Below are positions 1 to 7,273 of a stretch of DNA of 11,232 nucleotides, piece by piece. The stretch is from Phoronis ovalis (Eukaryota; Phoronida; Phoronidae). The translations under genes and the position numbers were made by a program. The DNA lies in NCBI GenBank assembly GCA_028565635.1, contig JAOXYB010055201.1, positions 1 through 11,232 on the forward strand, in the 5' to 3' direction. Every line of letters begins with the position of its first letter. The stretch's first letter is position 1. Under the pieces are notes generated by a model. That model searched no databases. It saw only the letters and a program-made list of their open reading frames with translations, and was not told where the DNA came from.

Positions 1-63
1 TCTTTAATGATATAGTATAAAAATACAGACATAACGATATCAAAAGTTAAGACATTTACACAC

Positions 64-307
64 CTTCTCCTAGTAGATTCACCATGTCACCTATAAGTCG
101 CTCAGAAACTTCTGGTTGACAGTGATCTTCTACAACATATGACGTTGTCATAATAGCAACTATACTGATAAAACCATGATGACTGGGATCAATAAGAGAC
201 TTGAGTTTTTCGGGAACTTTGTGTTTGGTGTAATGGATGCGGTTTTCAGCAGGTTTTGCACAATTCTCCAGAATCGCCAAGCACTGAACCATGAGATACT
301 TCGGATT
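64..307 (-). CDS. Gene A exon 8: ARM-like helices, last exon in the window
   Basis: It encodes 81 codons, starting NPKYLMVQCLAILENCAKPA and ending GDMVNLLGEG. YLMVQCLAILENCA and FISIVAIMTTSYVV are packed hydrophobic helices typical of an alpha-solenoid. The donor is GAAG|GTGTGT in phase 1, so at least one more exon lies to the left of the window. The methionine inside this exon is not a start codon. Confidence 0.8.
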
Positions 308-3300
308 CTATAATTTATTCTTACTATTACTTCATTTTACAGTTTTGCTTTAATTCGTAATTATTTTCTTGGTTACTGGCAACTAAGATGAATCACATAA
401 TTGAACATAACGAATTCTGATAATGGTTAGTGTTAAGCTAAAGCTTCATACAAAATGATTTTTTGTTCGTAGGAAAAAGACCAAAAATATTATTTCAATG
501 ACCTCGGGAACAGGTGCAACACACATCTGACATTGCGCATTCACAAGCTACAGAAGAATTAGTCTTTGAACATTATTATGCAGCATTTCTTATAATACCT
601 TTTGCTCCTGATATTTGTCTTTGAGTTGATTAATTTCCTTAGCCAATATTTCAATCAAACCACATTTTGCCAACTCTTGGGCAAGCTAAAAGAGATCAAA
701 AAGACATGTATCATCGAAATGAGTTTGATGCAGTTTGAAAACACATTGGCTACAACATAGGCTATTTTTATGTAATTAACGTAGAGACTCTTTGTTTCTG
801 AATGGAATTCTAATAAGAAAATTATTTCACATGAAAAATTATAAAATTTGTAAATATGATGATCAGCTGAACAAACACTTGATCCTCAAACGTTCTGATA
901 ACACTTGCTGTTGTTCCAGAGTATGATATATTTACCTTTAAGCTTGCGTCAGTAAAATTCCAGCATACATTCCTTAAAGCCAGAAAACATTTAGTTACAA
1001 CTTCTTCCCTGATTTCAAATCTTCCCTTTAGGAACAACCAGTATTGGATGATAGCCTGTGCACCATCCATTTGTGCCAACTTATCACAGATTATTTGACG
1101 ATGGATGGAACGACTGTGGCGTTCATAAACATCTAAGAGATGGTTTTCGATTCCTGTCAGTGTCTAAATGGTAAACATGTATGTGCAGGCGCTTGTGTAC
1201 AATTTTTGTCATGTTTATACGACTGAATTAGTCGGCAATGTAGCTTTATAACGCCTTAGGTATAGCACAACAGGTAAAAATAACTACTGTAAGAATAAAC
1301 ATGTATAATTTACTCAATCATGGTGCTTCAATATGTGTATACATATAATTGCATTCCATATTTCCGTTTCGTAATGACCTCATGCTAAAATAATTTAGTA
1401 CTTATTTGAGTATGTGTAATACAATGTACCTCTTTAATTTTAGCTGGATTTTTCTCTTTCAACATTTTGACTACTTGTCCTATACCATCAATAATAAGCT
1501 CTACTTCGCTCTTTGGGTTGACCTTCATGGCTGCAGTAGGAGGAGGAAGGACTCGTTCTGGCCTACCTGTTACTGAAATGAAGATAACATTTTGTTTTGA
1601 AATAGAGGAATAATTGTTATTAAGGGTCGTACATATTTCCACACTTTGTTTCGTGAAAATTATAGACAGTCATGAACTACAAGTTCAGTGTTTTTCCAAG
1701 AATGGAATGCATAAAAAGCTAATTACTGCATAGAGGTCTTAAAATTATTGCAATTGCTGAATCTGAAAACAGCAACAATATCAACACTTGTGTCAGTTGT
1801 GCAGATGTAAGTTGACATGTTTCAGGAAGGCAAGCAATTTCTGTTAAAGTGCTCAGAAGGCGATTGTGTGCGATGAATTTATTCTGTATAGGAGCTATTT
1901 ATACGTATACGTATGTAATTATGTTTAACTTACAATAATGATTTTGCACAGACTGTTTTCGTAATGCAAATTTGCATAAACTGAAAAGGAATTTTGTAAA
2001 GAAGTGTTATTTTTGTCATACATGATTTACATGCGATCCAGCGTTGTTTATGTGCTTACAAGAATTTCCAAGATATCTGAATCCAATCTTAGCTCCATCT
2101 TTAGTTAAACTGACGGCAGGATATAACCTTCTCCCTAACTTCTTTAAACCACGTAAGGCAACGCCATAATTTTCTCCTCCAGTTTTAAATCCAAGTGAAC
2201 CTTCGTCCATATTTAATATCACAGTTATAACGTCAGGAGCTATAAAAATATTTAACTGATAATTCGTAATTGTAAATACTGAATGCAGCATCAAATATAA
2301 ATTTTACACATTTCCTTTTCTGTAAACAAGGGTACTATGGAGTTTATCCAATTAAAGAGTTTACTTTTAAGAATTGGTTATTAACATGTATATTATGCTT
2401 TTGTAGTTTGTCTGTTCTATCTGTTTTGTTTGTTCTACTCGTCTGTGGCTGTGTGTGCCCTGCGTCTAGGCAACACATAATAATAGAAGGAAAGATAACG
2501 AACCTTTAAATGTTTCTGTATTTTTGTTTTCTGGGTATTTAGTAATAACAGTTCCATTATAAATGGCAACATTTCTGACAATGTCCCAACCGAGCGACTG
2601 ATCATCAGAACCCAACAAGGAATGATAACCTACAATAAAGAGAACACAATTGAACCTTGAACCTACATGTATATCGACGTTTGCTTTGAAAGAAATATTT
2701 TGTCGTCTATAACAGCTATGTACTTATGTTTTTTTATTGCCATTATAAGTTAATTATTATTGTTCCATTATCAAGAATCTTGAAGTTAATATAAAGGATG
2801 TAGAATTAAAAAGTTAGCATTCTCCAGAAGGTGCAAGCCTAGCACATCTCTCAACATATACTTTAACACGGTTTCAATTTCTACCTTTATATCTGGCCTT
2901 AGTTGATATTATCTATCTTGAAATAATGAAACTACAAAAAAGACATATTTTTTTTACATAACTGTTACCGGTTAAATCTAGATCCTCGTACGAGTTAGTT
3001 GATTATTAAAACAGTTGAGATTTTTATTATACATAGCACCCCTATTTTACCATTATCAAATTTAGGGGAGATAATTTCAACTGCAATTCGGTTAGACACT
3101 CTTAAAGTTCCGGCATAATGCAAGCTAGTTTATATTTTATGTTTTTTAAAGCCGCCATTAGCGTTTGAACTAAACTAGACGACTCCTGTTTGTAATGCAT
3201 GCACAGGCGCGGATACATGGGGATTTCCGCCGTTTTCTGGAACACGGTCACGAAATGTCTGGAAAAAAAAATACTAGAAAACCCTATAAAAATCATGTTA

Positions 3301-4159
3301 AAAGTTGTTTCGAAAACGGTCACGATTTCCTGACCGTTTTCCTAGACTTTTTATGTTACACCATTTGGCAATTTTCCACCAGATGGCGATGACGCAATAA
3401 TAGAAGCGCCACCTAGTGGGAAAAAAACTAATTTGGAAACCTGTCACAAATGTGCTCTGTATCCGCCCCTGATGCAATTGGGCATAAGACTGGATGAATT
3501 ACTTCATTGTGGTCCATTAATGATTCGTGTTAGCTTACCCACAATTCTTAAAGGTTTAGCTTGAGAAGTGGCGACCCCTATGACAGCGTTTGGTCCTCTT
3601 TCGTCTCTATTCCATTGAATCTCCCACATGTGTGTTCCGCCGTTATAGCCTATCTTTGCTCGAACCATGTCGGACGTTTTCTGCAGAGTAATCTTGCGTG
3701 TTACCTAGTGACATTTAGAATATGTATAGTGAACAATTTAGATCAATAAAACATGACAGCTTTCGGTCTTCTAACAAGATGTTCATGTACATGATAATAT
3801 TAAATTCAATTTGAAGCACATACACTGTAAACAACCACATAACAGAATATTCTGGATATTCTAGATCTCTAACTATCTCTTAGAAGATTCTGAAAATTAA
3901 TAATACAGTAAAATGTCGCCTACAGATATTTTCATACTTAAGGCCTACAAAATATAGTACAACGGGTAAGTTCACTCACTGTTTTTCCATCGTCATAAAC
4001 TACCATTCCATCTGAACAATCTTTTGGATCCCATCCCTGTTCTCTGTCATCTGCACTTCTGCTCACACTTCTTAGCTGTTGTTCCAACTCTTGTAAGTTG
4101 ACCAATAGGCGGAGTCGAGGATCAATGTCATCATCCAGGGTAGAATGTTCACTCCCCAT
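64..4159 (-). CDS. Gene A: SPSB-type SPRY domain plus armadillo-like repeat protein, 3' partial
   Basis: Eight exons join in phase on the minus strand: 4159-3980, 3704-3539, 2629-2504, 2239-2060, 1572-1430, 1163-936, 685-599 and 307-64. They give about 451 residues with no internal stop, and all introns are GT-AG. The reading frame runs off the left edge. Residues 1-42 are acidic and helical (NLQELEQQL). Residues about 43-217 form a SPRY/B30.2 domain of the SPSB family, with WDPKDCSDG, MWEIQW, AVIGVAT, GYHSLLGSDDQSLGWD, LNMDEG and GVALRGL. A linker with LPPP follows, and then from about 235 amphipathic helices resembling armadillo repeats. In SPSB proteins the SPRY domain recruits substrates to a cullin-5 E3 ligase through a SOCS box. 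No SOCS box is visible here, so ligase function is not supported. The protein is probably cytosolic, since no signal peptide or membrane segment is seen. The C-terminal domain is unknown. Confidence 0.85.
308..598 (-). other. Gene A intron 7
   Basis: AT-rich intron with no repeat or RNA that I can recognise. It is bounded by a GTATTA donor and a TTATAG acceptor. Confidence 0.7.
599..685 (-). CDS. Gene A exon 7: ARM-like helices
   Basis: This short exon of 29 codons encodes LAQELAKCGLIEILAKEINQ and a charged helix ending QEQK. AKCGLIEIL is the Gly-containing start of an ARM-type unit. The acceptor is CTCTTTTAG with a good pyrimidine tract. The donor is AAG|GTATTA and the exon is phase 0 on both sides. 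It is too short to be found without the splice context. Confidence 0.8.
936..1163 (-). CDS. Gene A exon 6: armadillo-like repeats
   Basis: It encodes 76 codons without a stop, phase 0 on both sides. The visible helices are TGIENHLLDVYERHSRSI, CDKLAQMDGAQAIIQYWLFL and EEVVTKCFLALRNVCWNFTD. The pattern (G-A-I near a helix start, then Leu-rich helices with LRNV) resembles ARM/HEAT units. The specific family is not recognised. The acceptor is ATTTAG and the donor is AAG|GTAAAT. Confidence 0.82.
1430..1572 (-). CDS. Gene A exon 5: linker and first helices of the ARM-like region
   Basis: It encodes TGRPERVLPPPTAAMK, then NPKSEVELIIDGIGQVVKML. A proline-bearing linker leads into an amphipathic helix (VELIIDGIGQVVKMLKE). 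It joins exon 4 in phase 1, restoring a Leu codon, and leaves in phase 0. This is where a SOCS box would be expected in an SPSB protein. None is present. Confidence 0.8.
1573..2059 (-). other. Gene A intron 4, at the SPRY/ARM junction
   Basis: This 487-bp intron separates the SPRY-coding exons from the ARM-coding exons in phase 1. It contains two perfect 14-bp palindromes: ATACGTATACGTAT (1901-1914) and the double octamer ATGCAAATTTGCAT (1964-1977). No coding sequence is seen. Confidence 0.7.
2060..2239 (-). CDS. Gene A exon 4: SPRY domain, C-terminal half
   Basis: It encodes APDVITVILNMDEGSLGF, then GVALRGLKKLGRRLYPAVSL and GAKIGFRYLGNS. VILNMDEGSLGF, GVALRGL and LYPAVS are conserved SPRY strands. 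The usual VWGHC-type turn of SPSB proteins is replaced by LTKDG. The exon is phase 1 on both sides, with donor TCTT|GTAAGC. Reading through the donor gives an unrelated tail, so splicing here is needed. Confidence 0.87.
2504..2629 (-). CDS. Gene A exon 3: SPRY domain, ligand-pocket strand
   Basis: It encodes GYHSLLGSDDQSLGWDIVRN, then a Lys/Asn-rich stretch ending TETFK. GYHSLLGSDDQSLGWD aligns closely with the GY-S-LVGSN-QSWGWDLGR core of SPSB proteins, including the tyrosine that in SPSB structures contacts the Asn-rich peptide ligand. The exon enters and leaves in phase 1. The acceptor is TTGTAG and the donor is AAAG|GTTCGT. Confidence 0.87.
3219..3228 (+). promoter_or_regulatory. NF-kB-like site in the MITE left end
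   Basis: GGGGATTTCC fits GGGRNNYYCC exactly. It is part of the repeat, so it may be fortuitous. Confidence 0.25.
3376..3390 (+). promoter_or_regulatory. CTCF-like motif 1, inside the MITE
   Basis: CCACCAGATGGCGAT fits the core of the animal CTCF consensus (CCASYAGRKGGC). It lies 14 bp from a second motif on the opposite strand. Binding is inferred only from the match. Confidence 0.35.
3405..3419 (-). promoter_or_regulatory. CTCF-like motif 2, inside the MITE
   Basis: Minus-strand CCACTAGGTGGCGCT matches the CTCF core consensus closely, including the GCGCT extension. It points towards motif 1 at 3376-3390 (convergent pair). Confidence 0.4.
3539..3704 (-). CDS. Gene A exon 2: SPRY domain, first half
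   Basis: It encodes VTRKITLQKTSDMVRAKIGY, then GGTHMWEIQWNRDERG and NAVIGVATSQAKPLRIVG. MWEIQW and AVIGVAT are hallmark SPSB/SPRY strands. Two acceptors are in phase: CACTAG before 3704 and CTCTGCAG before 3680. I chose 3704 because the eight extra residues (VTRKITLQ) fill the strand that SPSB proteins have between DGKT and the RAKIGY segment. The 3680 acceptor has the better-looking tract and may be used as an alternative. The donor is G|GTAAGC, phase 1. Confidence 0.82.
3980..4159 (-). CDS. Gene A exon 1: start codon, acidic N-terminus and SPRY entry
   Basis: This exon encodes exactly 60 codons, starting MGSEHSTLDDDIDPRL and ending MVVYDDGKT. In genomic sequence an in-frame TAA lies two codons upstream of the ATG (plus-strand 4163-4165), which supports this start unless a 5' intron ends in between. 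A possible acceptor (CCACTCAG) lies about 12 bp before the ATG, so a non-coding first exon further upstream is possible. The segment WDPKDCSDGMVV matches the start of SPSB-type SPRY domains. The donor is a strong ACA|GTGAGT in phase 0. Confidence 0.85.
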
Positions 4160-4898
4160 TATTTATCGTTACTGAGTGGAATTCTTACTTTAATTGAAAC
4201 ATGTATATATTTTTACTTAGATAATTAGGAAAATTGAATATTCTTGCTTAAAATGTATGGTTTCTATATTATTTAAGGGACATTTATATTTCATAATCAT
4301 TCTATGTTAAGTATATTTATCCTTGACCGATAATTATCACTGGGACTCACGTTATATTAATTATGTAGTTCATAAACCTCTATAGTTGGACTCTTAACAG
4401 CGTGTTAAAATGGAACATACCAGCGTAAAAGCTGTGTTATTGGATATAATTGTATAGATAATCATGATAATATACAAGGCTACGTATTCCTTGCTTCTTT
4501 TATAGTGACAGCCAATTATCGACATCTATCCTGACATTCATTGTTATTTGAGATAAATTGGCGGACGCTAGGTTGACTGCCGCAATGAAACATCAAGATA
4601 TCATATCCTTTATTACATACCTGCCGGTGATTCGTACTTTTATTAAAATAATTTGTTTTAGTTCGCGTTATATAGACATGTATCATGGCAATTTCCTTAT
4701 ACACTGCAGCGTTAAAAACAATGTTGATATTAAAGTTTGGATATTTACACATATGTCGATATGTTGGACAATAACTGCAAAAGGATCTTTCGCGTTAAAT
4801 CATAGCAGTATGAAATCTGGTCACTGGCAATATGCTGAAAGGTAAAGTAGCTAGACCCAGAAAAATCAGGACAATATATATGTGTTTGTTCCGGTGCG

Positions 4899-4908
4899 AT
4901 CACGTGAT
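4899..4908. promoter_or_regulatory. Palindromic E-box ATCACGTGAT
   Basis: A perfect 10-bp palindrome around CACGTG, the site of bHLH-zip factors such as MITF/TFE, USF and Myc. It lies about 740 bp upstream of the gene A ATG. The function is inferred from the motif only. Confidence 0.3.
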
Positions 4909-4931
4909 TTTCTATGTCTCTTTTAAAACTG

Positions 4932-4968
4932 TCACTACGTATTACTAAAAGATCACTACGTATTACTA
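4932..4968 (+). repeat. 16-bp direct repeat TCACTACGTATTACTA
   Basis: Two perfect copies lie at 4932-4947 and 4953-4968, 21 bp apart, followed by a partial ACTACGTATCAC. It is a short local duplication, and no larger repeat is seen around it. Confidence 0.8.
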
Positions 4969-5227
4969 CGTATCACTTTCCCGCGGATCAGCTCTGCTGA
5001 GATGTCACATTTGGTTAATGAATCTAAAGCAATCTTTAAAGAAGCGTTTACTCCACAACTCCATATCCTCAGCGTTCATATACTGTGCACCGATGTCTTA
5101 TAGCGGGTTAACTATAGCTGTCATTTGATAACTAATTTGATATAATTATACTTACCAGCAAATTATACATGAACTAACCAAAGGTTATTTCGGTAAATTT
5201 TGAGAACATTTTATTGTGAAATCAAAA

Positions 5228-5259
5228 ACGACACAGACAGCTTAACATGACTGTGTCGT
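5228..5259. repeat. Inverted repeat, potential hairpin
   Basis: ACGACACAG (5228-5236) and CTGTGTCGT (5251-5259) are perfect 9-bp arms around a 14-bp loop. It lies 25 bp from the ISRE. No T-run or known RNA family is apparent. Confidence 0.6.
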
Positions 5260-5283
5260 AAACAACAACTGGCGAACAATTAA

Positions 5284-5299
5284 AGTGAAACCGAAACAG
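5284..5299 (+). promoter_or_regulatory. Interferon-stimulated response element (ISRE/IRF site)
   Basis: AGTGAAACCGAAACAG contains the exact GAAANNGAAA core bound by IRF-family factors, which bivalves also have. It lies about 1.1 kb upstream of the gene A ATG. If gene A has a non-coding first exon the site could be promoter-proximal. Motif-only evidence. Confidence 0.45.
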
Positions 5300-5812
5300 A
5301 GTTATAAGTCTCCGTATCAATACAGTAACCTTGACCTGTAAGGTCCGGGCTAATTATCTGACACGTTTTTGATAGATGTGAGTCCGAATGCACTGATTAT
5401 TAGTTTATGCGTTTTTAGTTTACATTATTTTATTGTAATTGTGTACGACCTACCAAAAACATCCACACTCATCACATGATTATATCTTATTGCTCTAAAA
5501 ATACCACTGTTTCCGCTTCCTGGCAACATCGACCAACTGCAATTGTATGTGAATATTATAAATTTGAAGAAATAAATGAAAGAAGCCTAAACTACTTTTT
5601 GGGAAAATTTATATGATTCAGCGACAGCTTTTAAATTATTTAATTTAATTTTGCTTGCTGTTTGAAGCTTTTTACGCATTGATATAATTGCTATTAAAAT
5701 TTATTTGCCCGCTATTTATCTATTATATATATATCAACAAGCTAAATCTCAAAGATAGTTGCAGTTAGGGACACAGTACTTTAGGTGTGACATTCCCAGA
5801 GTAGGCCATTGT

Positions 5813-5914
5813 TGACCTTGAGGTCAAAAGGTCATTTGAGGGACAAAGGTCAAAGTTCTAAAATATTTCAAAATGTTCAAAAATGATGGCATTAAGTTAC
5901 AATTTTGATGACCT
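5813..5914. promoter_or_regulatory. Cluster of AGGTCA nuclear-receptor half-sites
   Basis: TGACCT (5813-5818) is followed by AGGTCA at 5821-5826, 5829-5834 and 5847-5852, and TGACCT again at 5909-5914. The first pair is everted with a 2-bp gap, the next pair is a DR2, and GGGACAAAGGTCA is DR1-like. Alternatively this is part of an AGGTCA-rich dispersed repeat of the sort common in molluscs. Confidence 0.35.
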
Positions 5915-6441
5915 TTGAGAATAAACTAAAAGATGATTTTTTTATTTTTTGTCATCTTTTCAATTAATTTGTTGATCTTCCAATTTTCACTAAGTTACAT
6001 CTTGAACACGCAATGTTTTATGTATTACATATATTTTCTAGTATTTTCGTGTGCACATTTTTTATATTTTGTTGTTATTATAATTAGGATTGTATGATTC
6101 TTATTAAACATCTGTATTGTTTGTGTCCTTTGATTTCACTACATCCACTTACCGGTAACAGAAATAAATTGGATAAACTCTACTGAGTTATCCTGAAACA
6201 ATTATATATCTTGTTGACAACAATCTGTCCTTGCAGTTGTGGTTAACTGTTATGAAATGGGCGTAACAATAGATTCTTTTCATAACGTCCAATATAATTA
6301 ACGGAATTAAAAAAAAAATGCTTTGTTTATTAAATACATACACTGATTAATCCTGTTCATCTAGATCTATTCGACAGAATAGCACTGTTGTATTATGTAC
6401 GCGCATAATTTGTTGTTGTAGATCAACCATTCGTGGTAAAA

Positions 6442-6449
6442 TGACGTCA
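6442..6449. promoter_or_regulatory. CRE/ATF palindrome TGACGTCA
   Basis: A perfect full CRE site. It is far from both genes (about 2.3 kb upstream of the gene A ATG), so its relevance is uncertain. Confidence 0.3.
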
Positions 6450-6684
6450 GAAAAATCTGAGTAACTGTTACAAACTTGTATATTTAGTAATTTATCGGGA
6501 GAGCATAGCTCGGAAACCTACTGTAATAAGGTATTAAGCAGAAAAGTGTCTTATATTGCAATACATGTATTTTGGAGCTTTTGAAATAAAACTGAGAATT
6601 AATTGTCTAGAATTTTTCTACACTTTATCTACGGATTCAATTTTTGCATACCTTGAAATATCTAATTACGTAAAAACAACTTGA

Positions 6685-6999
6685 GACAAGAATAGGCAAT
6701 TTTTGATAATAATTATAAAGGAAAACATATTAAAAATAGCAGCACACATGCATGTTCTCTTCAAAAACAAAGGGACTCCCCGACTTCATTTATGTCCAAA
6801 ACTGTTATCGTTATTACAAGTTCAACATTTGACTTCAGTAGCACGCATTTATTATCAAGATTTTTCTACATTGAAAGTTAAATACAACATTGTCAAAATT
6901 AACTTAACTACGTGTACATGTGATAATTATAGCAAGGAAGGGTTTAGCTGTAAGAAATTACTCCTATCGGTGCATAAACAATTTATAAGGCAAAATTAA
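6685..6999 (+). pseudogene. SWIM-like zinc-finger coding fragment, probable transposon remnant
   Basis: This plus-strand frame, open from 6685 to a TAA at 6999, ends in KVKYNIVKINLTTCTCDNYS, then KEGFSCKKLLLSVHKQF. Y-x-V-x5-TCxCxxY, then GxxCKxLLxxVH follows the layout of SWIM domains (CxC...CxH), such as those in MULE-type transposases and ZSWIM proteins, but the last ligand is Lys instead of His. No transposase core, start codon or terminal repeats are seen around it. It is most likely a decayed element or a chance resemblance. Confidence 0.35.
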
Positions 7000-7037
7000 A
7001 AACATCAGATACACTCTGTAATTAGACTGGATTACTT

Positions 7038-7043
7038 TTTAAT
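7038..7043 (-). terminator. Possible polyadenylation signal for gene B (ATTAAA)
   Basis: ATTAAA on the minus strand lies about 110 bp after the gene B stop and is followed by a GT-rich stretch (GTGTATCTGATGTTTTT). No AATAAA occurs between the stop and this point. In such AT-rich DNA a chance match is easy. Confidence 0.3.
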
Positions 7044-7151
7044 TGGATCGAATGCATAACCCGAATTGAACTTAATTATAAAACAAGCATTTCTGGGGCT
7101 CAATGAAATGTTATTCTATATCAACCCATGGTTATGCAATTATTTTTATCC

Positions 7152-7273
7152 TCAGATTTCATCCTCCAGTTTCACAAGTAACCCATACAGTAATATAGCT
7201 CCGCGATTTTTTGTACTCCATTCAATTTCCTGATTACTGAATTTTGGATCAATCCGTACAAATGCTCCAAGCC
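7152..7273 (-). CDS. Gene B terminal exon with stop codon
   Basis: It encodes LGAFVRIDPKFSNQEIEWST, then KNRGAILLYGLLVKLEDEI and TGA at 7154-7152. IDPKFSNQEIEWSTKxRGAILLYGLLVK is very close to the NEURL4 C-terminal end. QEIEW contains the Glu-x-Glu pattern found at the catalytic glutamate of many ARTs. The acceptor is GCTTCTCTGCAG. Confidence 0.88.

Larger units (their letters stand above)
3204..3471. mobile_element. hAT-like miniature inverted-repeat element (MITE)
   Basis: The left end CAGGCGCGGATACA (3204-3217) is the inverted copy of the right end, which reads CAGGGGCGGATACA on the minus strand (3471-3458), 13 of 14 matching. Both ends are flanked by ATGCA (3199-3203 and 3472-3476), a candidate 5-bp target-site duplication. 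CAGGGGCGGAT-type ends are common in animal hAT elements. The element is 268 bp long, encodes no transposase and is more GC-rich than its surroundings. It has an internal inverted repeat (GAAAACGGTCA ... TGACCGTTTTC, within 3311-3341). The open frame across it is incidental. Confidence 0.75.
2630..3538 (-). other. Gene A intron 2, hosts a MITE
   Basis: This is the longest gene A intron (909 bp) and lies inside the SPRY domain. Much of its extra length is a hAT-like MITE at 3204-3471. The rest is AT-rich with no feature I can name. Confidence 0.7.
4160..7151. other. Intergenic region between gene B and gene A
   Basis: About 3 kb separates the gene B stop from the gene A ATG. It should hold the gene A promoter, any 5' non-coding exon and the gene B 3' UTR. 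Visible signals are a consensus ISRE, a hairpin, a 16-bp direct repeat, an AGGTCA half-site cluster, a CRE palindrome and a SWIM-like coding fragment. Open frames at 4516-4845 on both strands match no family I know and look like chance. Confidence 0.6.

Noticed and set aside
3102-3392. Open frames on both strands over the MITE
   Set aside because: They are produced by the repeat; no transposase motif and no homology pattern.
3561-3749. 62-codon plus-strand frame
   Set aside because: Antisense shadow of gene A exon 2.
4516-4845. Overlapping open frames on both strands (78 and 95 codons)
   Set aside because: Each is the shadow of the other's AT-rich sequence. Neither shows domain patterns or splice context.
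5928-5960. AAAAGATGA / TCATCTTTT inverted repeat as a terminator
   Set aside because: Short AT-rich arms in eukaryotic intergenic DNA; no reason to call it functional.
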